24,272 bases of DNA from a virus: positions 1 to 24,272 of IMG/VR virus record IMGVR_UViG_3300025687_000318; one strand, 5' to 3'. Shown one piece after another: positions 15,901-23,452 of the stretch; the stretch's first letter is position 1, and each line of letters begins with the position of its first letter. The position numbers and the translations under genes are program-made. The notes under the pieces are model-generated. The model saw nothing but the letters and a program-made list of their open reading frames with translations, did no database searches and had not been told where the DNA came from.

Positions 15901-18628
15901 TAAGCAGCTGTTCAGTGAATTTAATCGTCAACTAGCTTCTTTTGGCGATGCTGCTGATTTTGCAGACAGCACTAGCAAAGCAGCTCGAGCAGCAAAAGAT
16001 GATCTCAATCAAATGCTTGGAGATCTGTTTAACAAAGATGAGTTTAGTCCTGAGGAATTTGAAAACATTACAAATTTGGTAGACAAGCTGTATCAAACTC
16101 GTGGAGACCTTTCAAAACTTAAAAATCTTGAGATCACTGCAAGCGCTGTTTTGCGTGGTGTCCAAAGTGGTGGTGTTATCTCAGCTCCTCATACAGCTTT
16201 CTCGATTCCCATTATGGGCGTTGCTAACGCAGTTAAGCAGATTATGGGAGTAAATATCGGGGCAAACGTCACTGGAGTTATGGCTGAATTTGTCAGTAGA
16301 AATCCAACTGTATCTGCAGAAGCGTTTCAACGAGCAAAACTGGAATGGGAAACTATTAACACTTTGACTGAAACTTGGCGTCTTGCTTTAAAAGATACCT
16401 ATAACTCGTTCTTATTTGGCCGTTCTATTGCTGACCCGGCTCAAGCCAAGGAAACTGCGTATGAAATGCCTAAAAGCCTTGGTTTGGCCCGTGAACAAGC
16501 AATCCTTGACGATCTAGATGCTAAAGAAATTCGTATTCCTTGGGTTAACTGGGTGTACGAACGAGGAGAAGGTAAAGATGAAATTTTTGACACTATTAAC
16601 AACTCTCGAGTGTTTATGAAAGTCTTCCATGACTACTTCATCGCCGGAGATCGCCAACAATATCGCAGTGCATTTGGAAGAAGAGTTTTGTCTCCAATGA
16701 CAACTGCAATTAGCAATCTTCAAAGAAAAGCCGGTGGAGGAACAGCCAGCTATTACCCAGGCGGTGAGTACGCCAATATGAGTCTGCCGTTCCGTCTAGC
16801 TGCTGCTGGTGACGAATTTGTAACTTCAGCGTTTGCAAATGCACGAATTATTGCAAAAGCAAAATCTGACGTTGATTCCATGATCAACATAGGTCTTATT
16901 AAAGAAGCTGATCGAGGAGCAAAGATTGCTGAATATATGAATGAAAATTTGAAGAAAATGTATCAACCCGTAAAAGTTGGTCTTGATCAAACCTCTATTG
17001 GTAATTCAATTCGGGATCAACAATTTATGGAGGTTATGCAATATGTGAACCAAACCAAAGAACTGACCGGAGCAGCTAAGTCGGTTTCAGATGCCATCAA
17101 CGAGCTGCGTTACAGCGATAACCGTTGGCTTGCTGCTTTTGCAAACGACATGGCTGCTGTTGTTACTTCACCTCTAAACGCAATTCAACAAATTATTAGG
17201 TTTGCTGCCGGTGGTGAGATTCTTCAGTTTGGTGCTGACGTAACCCGTGTTGGCGGAAAGAGTTTAGTTAACACTGTTATCAAAAACATCACTCCTCAGG
17301 AACGTCAAAAACTTATTGATTTTGAAAGTAAATATTTCAGTTCTGATATAGAAACCCAGTTTAAAGCTCGTGGGGCTTTGGCTCTTGCTGTTGGTTTGCA
17401 GCTTGCAGTGTTTAGTTTGGTTCGAGATGGAAATCAAGACATTACTGGTGGTCTTGAAAACACTTACAGAGAAGTTACAGGCAAGGTTGATCCATTTACT
17501 TGGAAAGTTGGTGGTGTACGAATTCCGTATCGTTACATCGGCTTACTTGGAGACACCATTGCTTTGCACGTCACGTTGCGTGATATGCACCAGTTTGGAA
17601 TGACTCGAGGTAACGATCAACTTGTAGCTTTCTACAGCGGCCTTCTTGCTAGCTACATCTTGGAAACTCCAGGTTTGGCTGGTCTTGAACGGTCTATGAA
17701 AGCTCTTGATTACGTCACTAGAGGTGATACCGATAAGCTTGCCAAGCTTCTAAGCGGCAGCCTTGCTCGAGGAGGTGAGCCGTACATCAATCTCCGTAAA
17801 ACCATTATGGAGGGAATTGATCCTCGTAAACCGGCAAGTCCTACTACTCGCTTTTCTGAAAAAGGTTGGTACAAGCGTAATGAAAAGATAAAGCTTGAAA
17901 CTATGACCTTAGAAAACCTTTCTGGAATGCTTGGAGGGGCTGCTAACAATATCATCAGCACTGGACTAAATACTTTTGGTCTTACGGCTGAATACAACCC
18001 TGCAAGACCCTTCATTGATCGTCTTACTGCGTTTGTTAAAAACCAACCAGAAGCAGCCTCTCGTAAAGCCCTTTGGTATGGCAAGCCAGGTGAAACCGTG
18101 AATGCTAACCACGCTGGTAAGTGGTATGTCTTGCAATCCATTCTTGGCCGCTATTGGCCGTTCCCGGACAAACTTGAAACGGATCCCGTAGCTAAGGAAA
18201 TAGTGCTTAATCTAGTTCCTCCTCCAAAGAAAACTGATTTTATTAGTCAAGGAGTTGGCATAGACGATACTATGCAAAACAATTTTGAACATTTTGTTAA
18301 TTCTGAATTTGAGTACACTAGCGACATTACGGGTAAAAGCTACAAAGGCATTTACAATGTGTTTTTAGACGAAATTAAAAGCGAGTTTTATCAAAAACTG
18401 CCAAGCGTTGACAGCCCGTTCAAATTTGCAACTCCTGAAAACCAAGCAAATTGGGAACGTGATGAAAACCCTCGTAGGGAGTATTTGATGCAACTTAGAA
18501 ACAAACTTTTAGGTAAAGCTCGAGAGCAATTTATCAAAGGAGACCTTCCCGGTCAAAGATACAAAGCCCCTGCAGAAATGAAACAGTTTATTCTTGAAAA
18601 GGGACAACAGCTGCCTGAGAGGTTCTAA
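12950..18628 (+). CDS. very large internal virion protein, T7 gp16 position
   Basis: 1,892 residues from ATG 12950 (T7 gp16 is 1,318). A TTG at 12935 would add five residues and is better spaced from GGAGGA, so the start is open. The product begins MPYIPLRNGQSVFIEDP, then has a Pro/Ala/Lys-rich linker (~33-64) and an amphipathic region (GAVKGVKRDVVEAVKGAG). A long charged helical part follows (~400-1,000), then a C-terminal half with aromatic-rich helices and a hydrophobic segment (~1,476-1,491, ALALAVGLQLAVFSLV). Size, position and helical layout fit the gp16 core protein that forms the inner-membrane part of the ejection channel. I find no soluble lytic transglycosylase motif at the N-terminus, unlike T7 gp16. 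Confidence 0.85.
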   Translation: MPYIPLRNGQSVFIEDPQQAEDRYNQEWKQTSAKPQTAPVKPAAAKPTAVKSQPKPQPKPKAQRGFDLGQFLRQQATGAVKGVKRDVVEAVKGAGLTMAAGPFAPVVAATRASQGVAQTPIPGTKTTVGAEAAKVIKDIPRKAVNELVATAEQISKTTEGATPAGLLGGPMTTGDLERDKQIEQEKIQNAQIAVETLRRTGMTPDGFSYGIKPSTPLIGPMFSDDSAYVKAEVVPETAVGRLASSIGAAMLFDRGVSTLVQSPSMVARTGKAFKDIWRSKDVKEGLRAGALFLAKDVFPNTAQDLIYFGPEIPVKIQKQFEPIQQMQSAEERLNATKAVTASSPQEFDYYYEQFLNAAGGIGVLTGVRAAVGLRSTFMAANRFYNKTAQGVPSTQAMEDALDEVVPVTQQEIEVKGVEQAFVDIEDKLGAINTDLYRKIDENTAKIAFSTRSGAETFLKKQQEITPELQTLQQGLAAVPPTGTERVTTQAEIDSLQKALGVKTPEQVVAKQKMLEERLAAYEAASAADPEWINKSTGTGKRASKNSTKLRMATVAAERLQQLQLLQTKLQLLDNTELERVAKISALEAKIAESKTNFVAFTDSLGEARQLVNALDELDAERIKYSEARNSLLLSQGRTDEIEPDLSLQDDIGLAYKALKDLLNEADIAVASDQLTPEFVQNFVSRVDDIHNRIIDNGGVAPSVIEGAEGIQVTEDMLLNPRAEAPVKNEVPVTIDENGEVAVDTDELGLRRLATETPVNDVEASSKEITKALNKELNQYQNPTETQETLDDWLRGFDETLAKQQELADLDAINGTNLAEEATEIFNTNALKYTDTFENAAAVKAAVEKLNQRDPNLVAKQARIAISKLATTLGDDSIFRQMALLTEAEKFGQDVKQNLNLVIVAASMLDNSAVRALRSARDYKVSFNNPDVSPVERVKVLQNFKDNFMVLMMNLKALDAQFEGIGNALRLFSDKNQLEYSTDAPKQLFSEFNRQLASFGDAADFADSTSKAARAAKDDLNQMLGDLFNKDEFSPEEFENITNLVDKLYQTRGDLSKLKNLEITASAVLRGVQSGGVISAPHTAFSIPIMGVANAVKQIMGVNIGANVTGVMAEFVSRNPTVSAEAFQRAKLEWETINTLTETWRLALKDTYNSFLFGRSIADPAQAKETAYEMPKSLGLAREQAILDDLDAKEIRIPWVNWVYERGEGKDEIFDTINNSRVFMKVFHDYFIAGDRQQYRSAFGRRVLSPMTTAISNLQRKAGGGTASYYPGGEYANMSLPFRLAAAGDEFVTSAFANARIIAKAKSDVDSMINIGLIKEADRGAKIAEYMNENLKKMYQPVKVGLDQTSIGNSIRDQQFMEVMQYVNQTKELTGAAKSVSDAINELRYSDNRWLAAFANDMAAVVTSPLNAIQQIIRFAAGGEILQFGADVTRVGGKSLVNTVIKNITPQERQKLIDFESKYFSSDIETQFKARGALALAVGLQLAVFSLVRDGNQDITGGLENTYREVTGKVDPFTWKVGGVRIPYRYIGLLGDTIALHVTLRDMHQFGMTRGNDQLVAFYSGLLASYILETPGLAGLERSMKALDYVTRGDTDKLAKLLSGSLARGGEPYINLRKTIMEGIDPRKPASPTTRFSEKGWYKRNEKIKLETMTLENLSGMLGGAANNIISTGLNTFGLTAEYNPARPFIDRLTAFVKNQPEAASRKALWYGKPGETVNANHAGKWYVLQSILGRYWPFPDKLETDPVAKEIVLNLVPPPKKTDFISQGVGIDDTMQNNFEHFVNSEFEYTSDITGKSYKGIYNVFLDEIKSEFYQKLPSVDSPFKFATPENQANWERDENPRREYLMQLRNKLLGKAREQFIKGDLPGQRYKAPAEMKQFILEKGQQLPERF

Positions 18629-18631
18629 AAA

Positions 18632-20278
18632 ATGGCTTTTGCATCAATCACCTACACCAGTGCATCTGGTACGACCTTTGCTCTGACGAATAGTGATGGC
18701 AACGCCATTGAATATCTTCGTCAAAGTGATATCTCTGTAACCGTCAACGGTACGCTTCAAACGCTTACCACTGACTACACGTTCAACGCTGCTGGGACCT
18801 CGATTGTCCTTAACAGTGCAGTAAGCGGTGCAACGGTTGTTCTAAGCCGTACTACCAGCATCACAGACGCCACGGTGAGTTTCACTGCTGGCTCTACGCT
18901 GACTGCTCAGGACCTCAACAACTCTGACAGACAGAACCGTTTTGCTCTGCAAGAGTTCTCAGATACCTACGGTGGTTTGACTACTGGTACTGGTGACCTG
19001 AGTGCTCTTGCTGGTTTTATCGGTGGCAGTGAGACGTGGGCTTCTGATGATGCTCACGCTGCTACTACTGCTGGTATTGACAGCCGAATCGATAGCAAAA
19101 TTGATACCGCTCTGACTAGTGACATCAGTGGTGGTGACGGTGTAACAATCGTTGATGACAGCCCTGCTGCTGGTCAAATTCGTATTGATCTTGATGCTGA
19201 CATTGCCACGCTGCGCAATATGCAAACAGGAGCTGCAACTGCTCTTGCTGCACTAACCTCTACGGAACTTGCAATCCTTGATGACGCTACGGTCACTACT
19301 GCTGAGTTGAATCAGCTTGATGGCAACACCCTGACCAACTCTCCAACTTGGACTTCTAGTACTGATTTCCCTTCAGCTAACGCGATTAACACTCGTATTG
19401 TTTCGCAGTTAGATGCTGTCGGTGGTTTCGTAGCTATTGCTGATGATCAAAGCTTCCCAACCACTAACCCTGATCCCTCTGACAACGCTGGTACTGTCGT
19501 CAGTATTGCTGATGCTGGTGGGCTTGTAATTGATGGTTCTGGTGAGAGCACCACTGGTCGTACTACTGGCGCTGATGTCGTAACCATTACTGGGTTCCCT
19601 GCAAGCCTTCAAAGCATTACTCTTGCTGCTGGTCTTGGTCTGCAGGTTCAAACCACAACGACTCTGCACACCTACACGTATCACAAAATCATCGCCAAAG
19701 AAGCTGATGTTATTCAGCTCAGCCAAGACATTGAAGACTTTGGTAACCGTTATCGGGTATCTGCTACTAACCCAACTACCGACAACGATGAAGGTGATCT
19801 GGTCTACAACACCACTGATGATGTCCTGAGGGTCTTTGACGGTACTAACTGGGTTACTGCTGCAGCTGCTAATGCCTCTCAAGTTGCCTCCACCGCAACT
19901 GGTGATATTGCAGCTACTAATGTTCAAGCAGCTCTTGCTGAACTAGATACTGAAAAGGTTCCTCGTACCTCTACCACTGGTTCTGCAAAACTCCCTAGTG
20001 GTGCTACAGGTGATCGAGATGCGTCTCCTTCTGCTGGTTATATTCGTTTTAATACCACTAACACTGGCTTTGAAGGCTATAACGGAACTACTTGGGGTTC
20101 TATTGGTGGTGGAGCTTCTGGTGGTGGTTCTGATGCTGTGTTTTATGAAAACGGTCAAACCGTCACCACGTCTTACACTATTACTAGCAATTCAAACGCT
20201 ATGAGTGCCGGTCCAATTACTATTAACAGTGGCGTCACCGTTACTGTTCCTTCTGGTTCTTCTTGGGTGATTGTCTGA
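18632..20278 (+). CDS. tail fibre with T7 gp17-type N-terminal attachment domain
   Basis: 548 residues. Residues ~1-112 match the T7 gp17 N-terminal domain that docks on the tail: EYLRQSDISVTVNG, TDYTFNAAGTSIVL, and LSRTTSITDATVSF followed by DLNNSDRQNRFALQE. A Ser/Thr/Asp-rich shaft follows, then modules I associate with cyanophage fibres (DDQSFPTTNPDPSDNAGTVV; EGDLVYNTTDDVLRVFDGTN), a Gly-rich hinge (GGGASGGGSDA) and a terminal beta module with PITINSGVTVTVPSGSSW. It probably forms trimeric fibres for host recognition. Start: ATG 18632, three nt after the gp16-like stop, with GAGAGG 9 nt before it. The stop overlaps the next ATG by 1 nt (TGATG). It is the only adhesin in the window with the gp17 docking domain. 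Confidence 0.93.
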   Translation: MAFASITYTSASGTTFALTNSDGNAIEYLRQSDISVTVNGTLQTLTTDYTFNAAGTSIVLNSAVSGATVVLSRTTSITDATVSFTAGSTLTAQDLNNSDRQNRFALQEFSDTYGGLTTGTGDLSALAGFIGGSETWASDDAHAATTAGIDSRIDSKIDTALTSDISGGDGVTIVDDSPAAGQIRIDLDADIATLRNMQTGAATALAALTSTELAILDDATVTTAELNQLDGNTLTNSPTWTSSTDFPSANAINTRIVSQLDAVGGFVAIADDQSFPTTNPDPSDNAGTVVSIADAGGLVIDGSGESTTGRTTGADVVTITGFPASLQSITLAAGLGLQVQTTTTLHTYTYHKIIAKEADVIQLSQDIEDFGNRYRVSATNPTTDNDEGDLVYNTTDDVLRVFDGTNWVTAAAANASQVASTATGDIAATNVQAALAELDTEKVPRTSTTGSAKLPSGATGDRDASPSAGYIRFNTTNTGFEGYNGTTWGSIGGGASGGGSDAVFYENGQTVTTSYTITSNSNAMSAGPITINSGVTVTVPSGSSWVIV

Positions 20279-21336
20279 TGACTATTCAAATTAACGGAAC
20301 CTCTGGAATCTCGGGTGTGGACGGTTCTGCCGCCACCCCGGCACTTCAGGGGTCAGATTCAAACACCGGCATCAGCTTTGGTACTGATGAGGTAAATATC
20401 AATACGGGTGGTACAACTCGGGCAACGGTTGATAGCAGCGGACGAGTTTTAGTTGGCACGTCTTCTGACTCTCAAATCTCCACAGTTGTCTTGCAGGGGC
20501 GGAGTGATGACGCTACTCAAAATGCCGTTTTGCGATTGTGCAGAGGCAGCACACCTACAACTACCCAAGCGCTCGGTTCTCTAGTTTTTGGCGGCAGCGG
20601 TCACGAATCAGCGGCTGGTATTAACGCATTTAGAGACAGTGGAACTTGGACTTCTGGCTCTAGCCATCCATCAGCGCTTGTGTTTAATACTACGGCGGAT
20701 GGGGCGTCTTCTCAGACGGAACGGATGAGGATAAGCAATGATGGTGTTACCACCTTAACCAGCCCAAGTCTCGATAATTATACTTTAACAGTCCAAAGTT
20801 CAGGCTCCTCAAACTATCAAAGAGGTCTTTTGCTTACTTTCCCAAGTAGATCTCCTAACGATGCTTCAAGTGTTTTCTGGGCAGCTATTGATACTACAGC
20901 CGTTAGGGGCGCATTTTACAGCAATGGAGGACTGTATAATTATCAAGCCAACGACGCTAATCTTTGCGACGAACGCGAAAAGAAAAACATTGAAAACTTG
21001 GAGAGCACTTGGGGTTGCCTGAAGAACTGGGATCTTAAAAAGTTCCACTACAACGAAGATGCCGACACCGACGACAAGCATTATGGCGTTATTGCTCAGC
21101 AAGTTGCTTCGCACTGCCCAGAAGTAATTACTGATTGGGTTAAGCAAAAAGCGGAAGACGCTGTTCTTGACGAAGACGGCAACATTGTCACCCCTGCCAA
21201 GGAAGAAATTGTCCGAATGGGCGTCAAAGAACAGCAGATGATGTGGATGGCAATCAAAGCGCTGCAGGAAGCACAAACCCGCATTGAAACCCTGGAAACC
21301 CGCCTTACCGCCCTTGAAGGAGGAACCAACCCATGA
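20278..21336 (+). CDS. tail spike/fibre protein with C-terminal S74 intramolecular chaperone
   Basis: 352 residues from ATG 20278, which overlaps the previous stop (TGATG); a TTG at 20263 would add five residues inside the upstream gene and is unlikely. The N-terminal part has NINTGGTTRATVDSSGRVLV, common in phage fibres, then a variable beta-rich body. Residues ~229-352 fit the peptidase S74 chaperone domain: CDEREKKNIENL (C230, K235), KHYGVIAQQVASHCPEV, VKEQQMMWMAIKALQEA and a final coiled coil (RIETLETRLTALEGG). In the family this domain trimerises the fibre, then cuts itself off with a Ser-Lys pair. Here Cys stands at the Ser position. The stop overlaps the next start by 4 nt. Confidence 0.9.
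   Translation: MTIQINGTSGISGVDGSAATPALQGSDSNTGISFGTDEVNINTGGTTRATVDSSGRVLVGTSSDSQISTVVLQGRSDDATQNAVLRLCRGSTPTTTQALGSLVFGGSGHESAAGINAFRDSGTWTSGSSHPSALVFNTTADGASSQTERMRISNDGVTTLTSPSLDNYTLTVQSSGSSNYQRGLLLTFPSRSPNDASSVFWAAIDTTAVRGAFYSNGGLYNYQANDANLCDEREKKNIENLESTWGCLKNWDLKKFHYNEDADTDDKHYGVIAQQVASHCPEVITDWVKQKAEDAVLDEDGNIVTPAKEEIVRMGVKEQQMMWMAIKALQEAQTRIETLETRLTALEGGTNP
21317..21324 (+). promoter_or_regulatory. strong Shine-Dalgarno for the C1q-like adhesin
   Basis: AAGGAGGA lies 8 nt before the ATG at 21333, inside the last codons of the S74 fibre gene. It supports independent strong initiation on top of ATGA coupling. Confidence 0.75.
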
Positions 21337-21935
21337 CCCTAAGACTTAACGGTTCCACATCCGGCTATGTGGAGATTGATGCACCGGCAACAGCTGGTAG
21401 CAACACGCTTGTCCTGCCGAATGGTAATGGGACCAGTGGGCAAGTGCTGAGCACCAATGGGTCGGGGGCGTTGAGCTTTGTTGACCGGATGACGGCTGCT
21501 GGTCCGGCGTTTAGTGCTTACTTAGATGGAACTCAAACTATTTCCTTAAATACATTTACTAAAGTACAGTTTAACGCTGAAGAATTTGATACTGCATCTT
21601 CCTATGACAGCAGCACTAATTACAGATTTCAACCCAATGTAGCCGGGTACTACTCCTGCACTTTTGTTACGTCATTTTTCTCAAGCACCTCTGCTGGCAG
21701 GAACATTACTGCTTTCTATAAAAACGGTAGCGCTGCGCAAAGGATGCACGATCTCCAGCTTTCTTTTGGAACGACGCGCATAATGTACAACGGAACATCA
21801 TTGATATATTTAAATGGGTCCACTGATTATGTTGAAGTTTATCTTTACGTAGAAGGTTCTGGAACTATTACCCTTGGTCATGCCAGCTCGTCCGAAACTT
21901 GCTATTTTCAAGCTCACCTCGCTCGCCCCGCATAA
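21333..21935 (+). CDS. tail adhesin with C1q/TNF-like jelly-roll domain
   Basis: 200 residues. Residues 1-50 form a short module of a type common in phage fibres (MTLRLNGSTSGYVEIDAPAT; NTLVLPNGNGTSGQVLSTNG). Residues ~57-200 have the layout of a C1q-like jelly roll: AFSAYLDGTQTI, FNAEEFDTASSYDSSTNYRF, PNVAGYYSCTFV, YLNGSTDYVEVYLYV and a final CYFQAHLARPA. Such domains act as trimeric receptor-binding heads. No gp17-type docking domain is present, so how it attaches to the virion is unknown; it may join another fibre. The start has ATGA overlap and a strong Shine-Dalgarno. The stop is 3 nt before the next small ORF. Confidence 0.85.
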   Translation: MTLRLNGSTSGYVEIDAPATAGSNTLVLPNGNGTSGQVLSTNGSGALSFVDRMTAAGPAFSAYLDGTQTISLNTFTKVQFNAEEFDTASSYDSSTNYRFQPNVAGYYSCTFVTSFFSSTSAGRNITAFYKNGSAAQRMHDLQLSFGTTRIMYNGTSLIYLNGSTDYVEVYLYVEGSGTITLGHASSSETCYFQAHLARPA

Positions 21936-21938
21936 GCC

Positions 21939-22109
21939 ATGACTCTTTACGAACAAATCACAGCTCTATATCCTGAGCTAACCAGCGATGACTTCACAAC
22001 GGTCATCACCCTGCAAAACGACTCCGACGGTCGTGGTGATTACATCCGGGAATGGAACCACCCAACGCTTCCCGAGCCAACCCCTGAACAACTGGAGGCA
22101 GCAGAATGA
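21939..22109 (+). CDS. small acidic protein (56 aa), XkdW-like fibre-associated
   Basis: 56 residues, starting MTLYEQITALYPELTSDDFT and ending EWNHPTLPEPTPEQLEAAE. The pattern (short helix, an acidic LQND.DG segment, a Tyr-Ile-x-x-Trp, and a Pro-rich PTPEQLEA end) resembles small XkdW-type proteins found beside phage tail fibre genes. I judge this by eye and with moderate confidence. The function is not established; an assembly helper for the adjacent adhesin is plausible. No Shine-Dalgarno precedes the ATG. The stop overlaps the next start by 4 nt (ATGA), and the GGAGG for that gene lies at 22094-22098 inside this ORF. Confidence 0.8.
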   Translation: MTLYEQITALYPELTSDDFTTVITLQNDSDGRGDYIREWNHPTLPEPTPEQLEAAE

Positions 22110-23173
22110 GCACCTTACGAGTAAATACCCTACAAAACACCTCCACCACTGACGGTGGAATCTCCATTGACACCTCCGGTCACGTCACGGTTGATGGCGT
22201 GGCAATGCCTTCTAGTGGACCGCTCAGCAACCGCAATAAGATCATCAACGGTGATATGCGGATTGACCAAAGGTTTGGCGGGACAGCTGCAACCTATGGT
22301 GTTGGTTATGCCTATGTTCTAGACCGATGGAACGGGGCAGCGACTATTGGAAGCAATATGAGGGTGCAGCAAGTAACCGACGCACCTGCGGGATTTACAA
22401 ATTCATTAAAAGCTGACGCAGTAACAGGTGCCACGATAACTGCCTCTGATTATTTCTCGGTCCTGCAATCTATTGAAGGGTTCAACGTTTCTGATCTAGG
22501 CTTCGGCACTGCTTCGGCATCGTCTGTCACCCTTTCATTCTGGGTTAAGTCATCAGTTACAGGAACGCACTCTGGCTCTTTGCGAAACTCTGCAAACGAT
22601 CGTTCTTATCCATACACTTACGAGATTTCTTCTGCTGATACTTGGGAAAAGAAGACAATCATTATTCCTGGTGATACAAGCGGAGCGTGGTTAACAACTA
22701 ATGGTGTTGGGATTCAAGTTAATTTTGATTTAGGCACGGGATCTACTTTTCGTGGTACAGCTGGAGCTTGGGCAGGTGCTAACTATGCTGGGGCAACAGG
22801 AGCTGTTTCGCCCCTTGCAACATCAGGTGCCACTTGGTACATCACCGGCGTCCAACTCGAAGCTGGATCCGTCGCCACACCGTTTGAACACCGGAGCTAC
22901 GGCGATGAGCTGGCGAGGTGTCAGAGGTATTATCAGCACAACGTCTTAAGTTGGGGAACAAATAGATACTCCGATGGCGTTATTCATGCTCCAGGATTCT
23001 TTAAGCAAACAATGAGGCAAACTCCAAATCTTGTCCAAAATCAAAACACATATGGACAGACAACATCAATTCAGACTGTCAATGGAGATATGTATGTAAC
23101 ATATACAAGTGCTGCAAATGCTGGAACCAGCGATGCTACATTTATTGGGTACAATGCTTCTGCGGAGTTGTGA
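22106..23173 (+). CDS. tail fibre/adhesin with lectin-like jelly-roll domain
   Basis: 355 residues. A ~35-residue N-terminal module (MSTLRVNTLQNTSTTDGGIS) precedes the block NRNKIINGDMRIDQ (42-55), widely seen in phage fibre proteins. A beta-sandwich resembling carbohydrate-binding modules follows, ending in WYITGVQLEAGSVATPFEHR (I246-E252 lies in it). ELARCQRYY (268-276) leads into a ~75-residue tip region. The last part is more AT-rich than the GC-rich hinge before it, suggesting exchange of the tip. The likely role is binding host surface sugars (inference from domain type). GGAGG lies 7 nt before the start. No gp17-type docking domain is present. Confidence 0.88.
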   Translation: MSTLRVNTLQNTSTTDGGISIDTSGHVTVDGVAMPSSGPLSNRNKIINGDMRIDQRFGGTAATYGVGYAYVLDRWNGAATIGSNMRVQQVTDAPAGFTNSLKADAVTGATITASDYFSVLQSIEGFNVSDLGFGTASASSVTLSFWVKSSVTGTHSGSLRNSANDRSYPYTYEISSADTWEKKTIIIPGDTSGAWLTTNGVGIQVNFDLGTGSTFRGTAGAWAGANYAGATGAVSPLATSGATWYITGVQLEAGSVATPFEHRSYGDELARCQRYYQHNVLSWGTNRYSDGVIHAPGFFKQTMRQTPNLVQNQNTYGQTTSIQTVNGDMYVTYTSAANAGTSDATFIGYNASAEL

Positions 23174-23178
23174 AACAG

Positions 23179-23334
23179 ATGTACACTATCAATCAATTTG
23201 GAATTATCCAAACATTGTCTTCTAATGGTTCACTTATGTTTCTGCCTCCCGAAGACAACGGCACGCCTGAATGGACTGCTTACAAAGAATGGCTAGCAGA
23301 AGGCAACGAACCGCTTCCTGCTGACAATGCGTAA
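23179..23334 (+). CDS. small acidic protein (51 aa) after the jelly-roll fibre
   Basis: 51 residues from ATG 23179: MYTINQFGIIQTLSSNGSLM, then FLPPEDNGTPEW and a C-terminal YKEWLAEGNEPLPADNA. Short proteins with a Trp-Leu-Ala-x-Gly-Asn and Pro-Ala-Asp ending are common next to phage fibre genes; their role is unknown, possibly fibre assembly. GGAG at 23164-23167 is 11 nt from this ATG. An in-frame GTG at 23170 overlaps the fibre stop (GTGA) but would be only 2 nt from that GGAG, so ATG is preferred. The end overlaps the next ORF by 8 nt. Confidence 0.75.
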   Translation: MYTINQFGIIQTLSSNGSLMFLPPEDNGTPEWTAYKEWLAEGNEPLPADNA

Positions 23335-23452
23335 AACAATCAGCGGGGGAAAGATCAAACTTCCCCCAAAACCCAAACAGACTACACAAGGCTCTAGCAA
23401 GAACAGTAAGCCTAAAATAGGAAAAAAGGCATACCGAGGCCAAGGTAGATGA
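23327..23452 (+). CDS. small very basic protein (41 aa)
   Basis: 41 residues: MRKTISGGKIKLPPKPKQTT then a Lys/Ser-rich run ending KKAYRGQGR. With about a quarter Lys/Arg and no acidic residue, it could bind nucleic acid or a negatively charged partner, but I recognise no family. It starts inside the previous ORF (8-nt overlap) and ends with an ATGA overlap into the next fibre ORF. Codons 7-14 coincide with a perfect 7-bp hairpin at 23345-23367, so part of its sequence may be constrained by RNA structure. There is no clear Shine-Dalgarno. Because it is short and Lys-rich, its coding status is less sure than its neighbours'. Confidence 0.6.
   Translation: MRKTISGGKIKLPPKPKQTTQGSSKNSKPKIGKKAYRGQGR
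23345..23367 (+). other. GC-rich hairpin without T-tract
   Basis: GGGGGAA (23345-23351) pairs with TTCCCCC (23361-23367) around a 9-nt loop. The stem arms are identical to the base of the capsid terminator stem, but here AAAA follows rather than T, and no T-tract follows on the minus strand either. It is not a standard intrinsic terminator in either direction. Confidence 0.55.

Noticed and set aside
22033-22041. Arg-Gly-Asp in the 56-aa XkdW-like protein as an integrin-type motif
   Set aside because: A tripeptide is expected by chance, and the protein family pattern explains the residues; a eukaryotic receptor role has no support.
22145-22162. Six-pair hairpin (TCCACC / GGTGGA) at the start of the 22106 fibre gene
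   Set aside because: Short, no T-tract, and within a Thr/Gly-rich coding stretch where such pairing arises easily.
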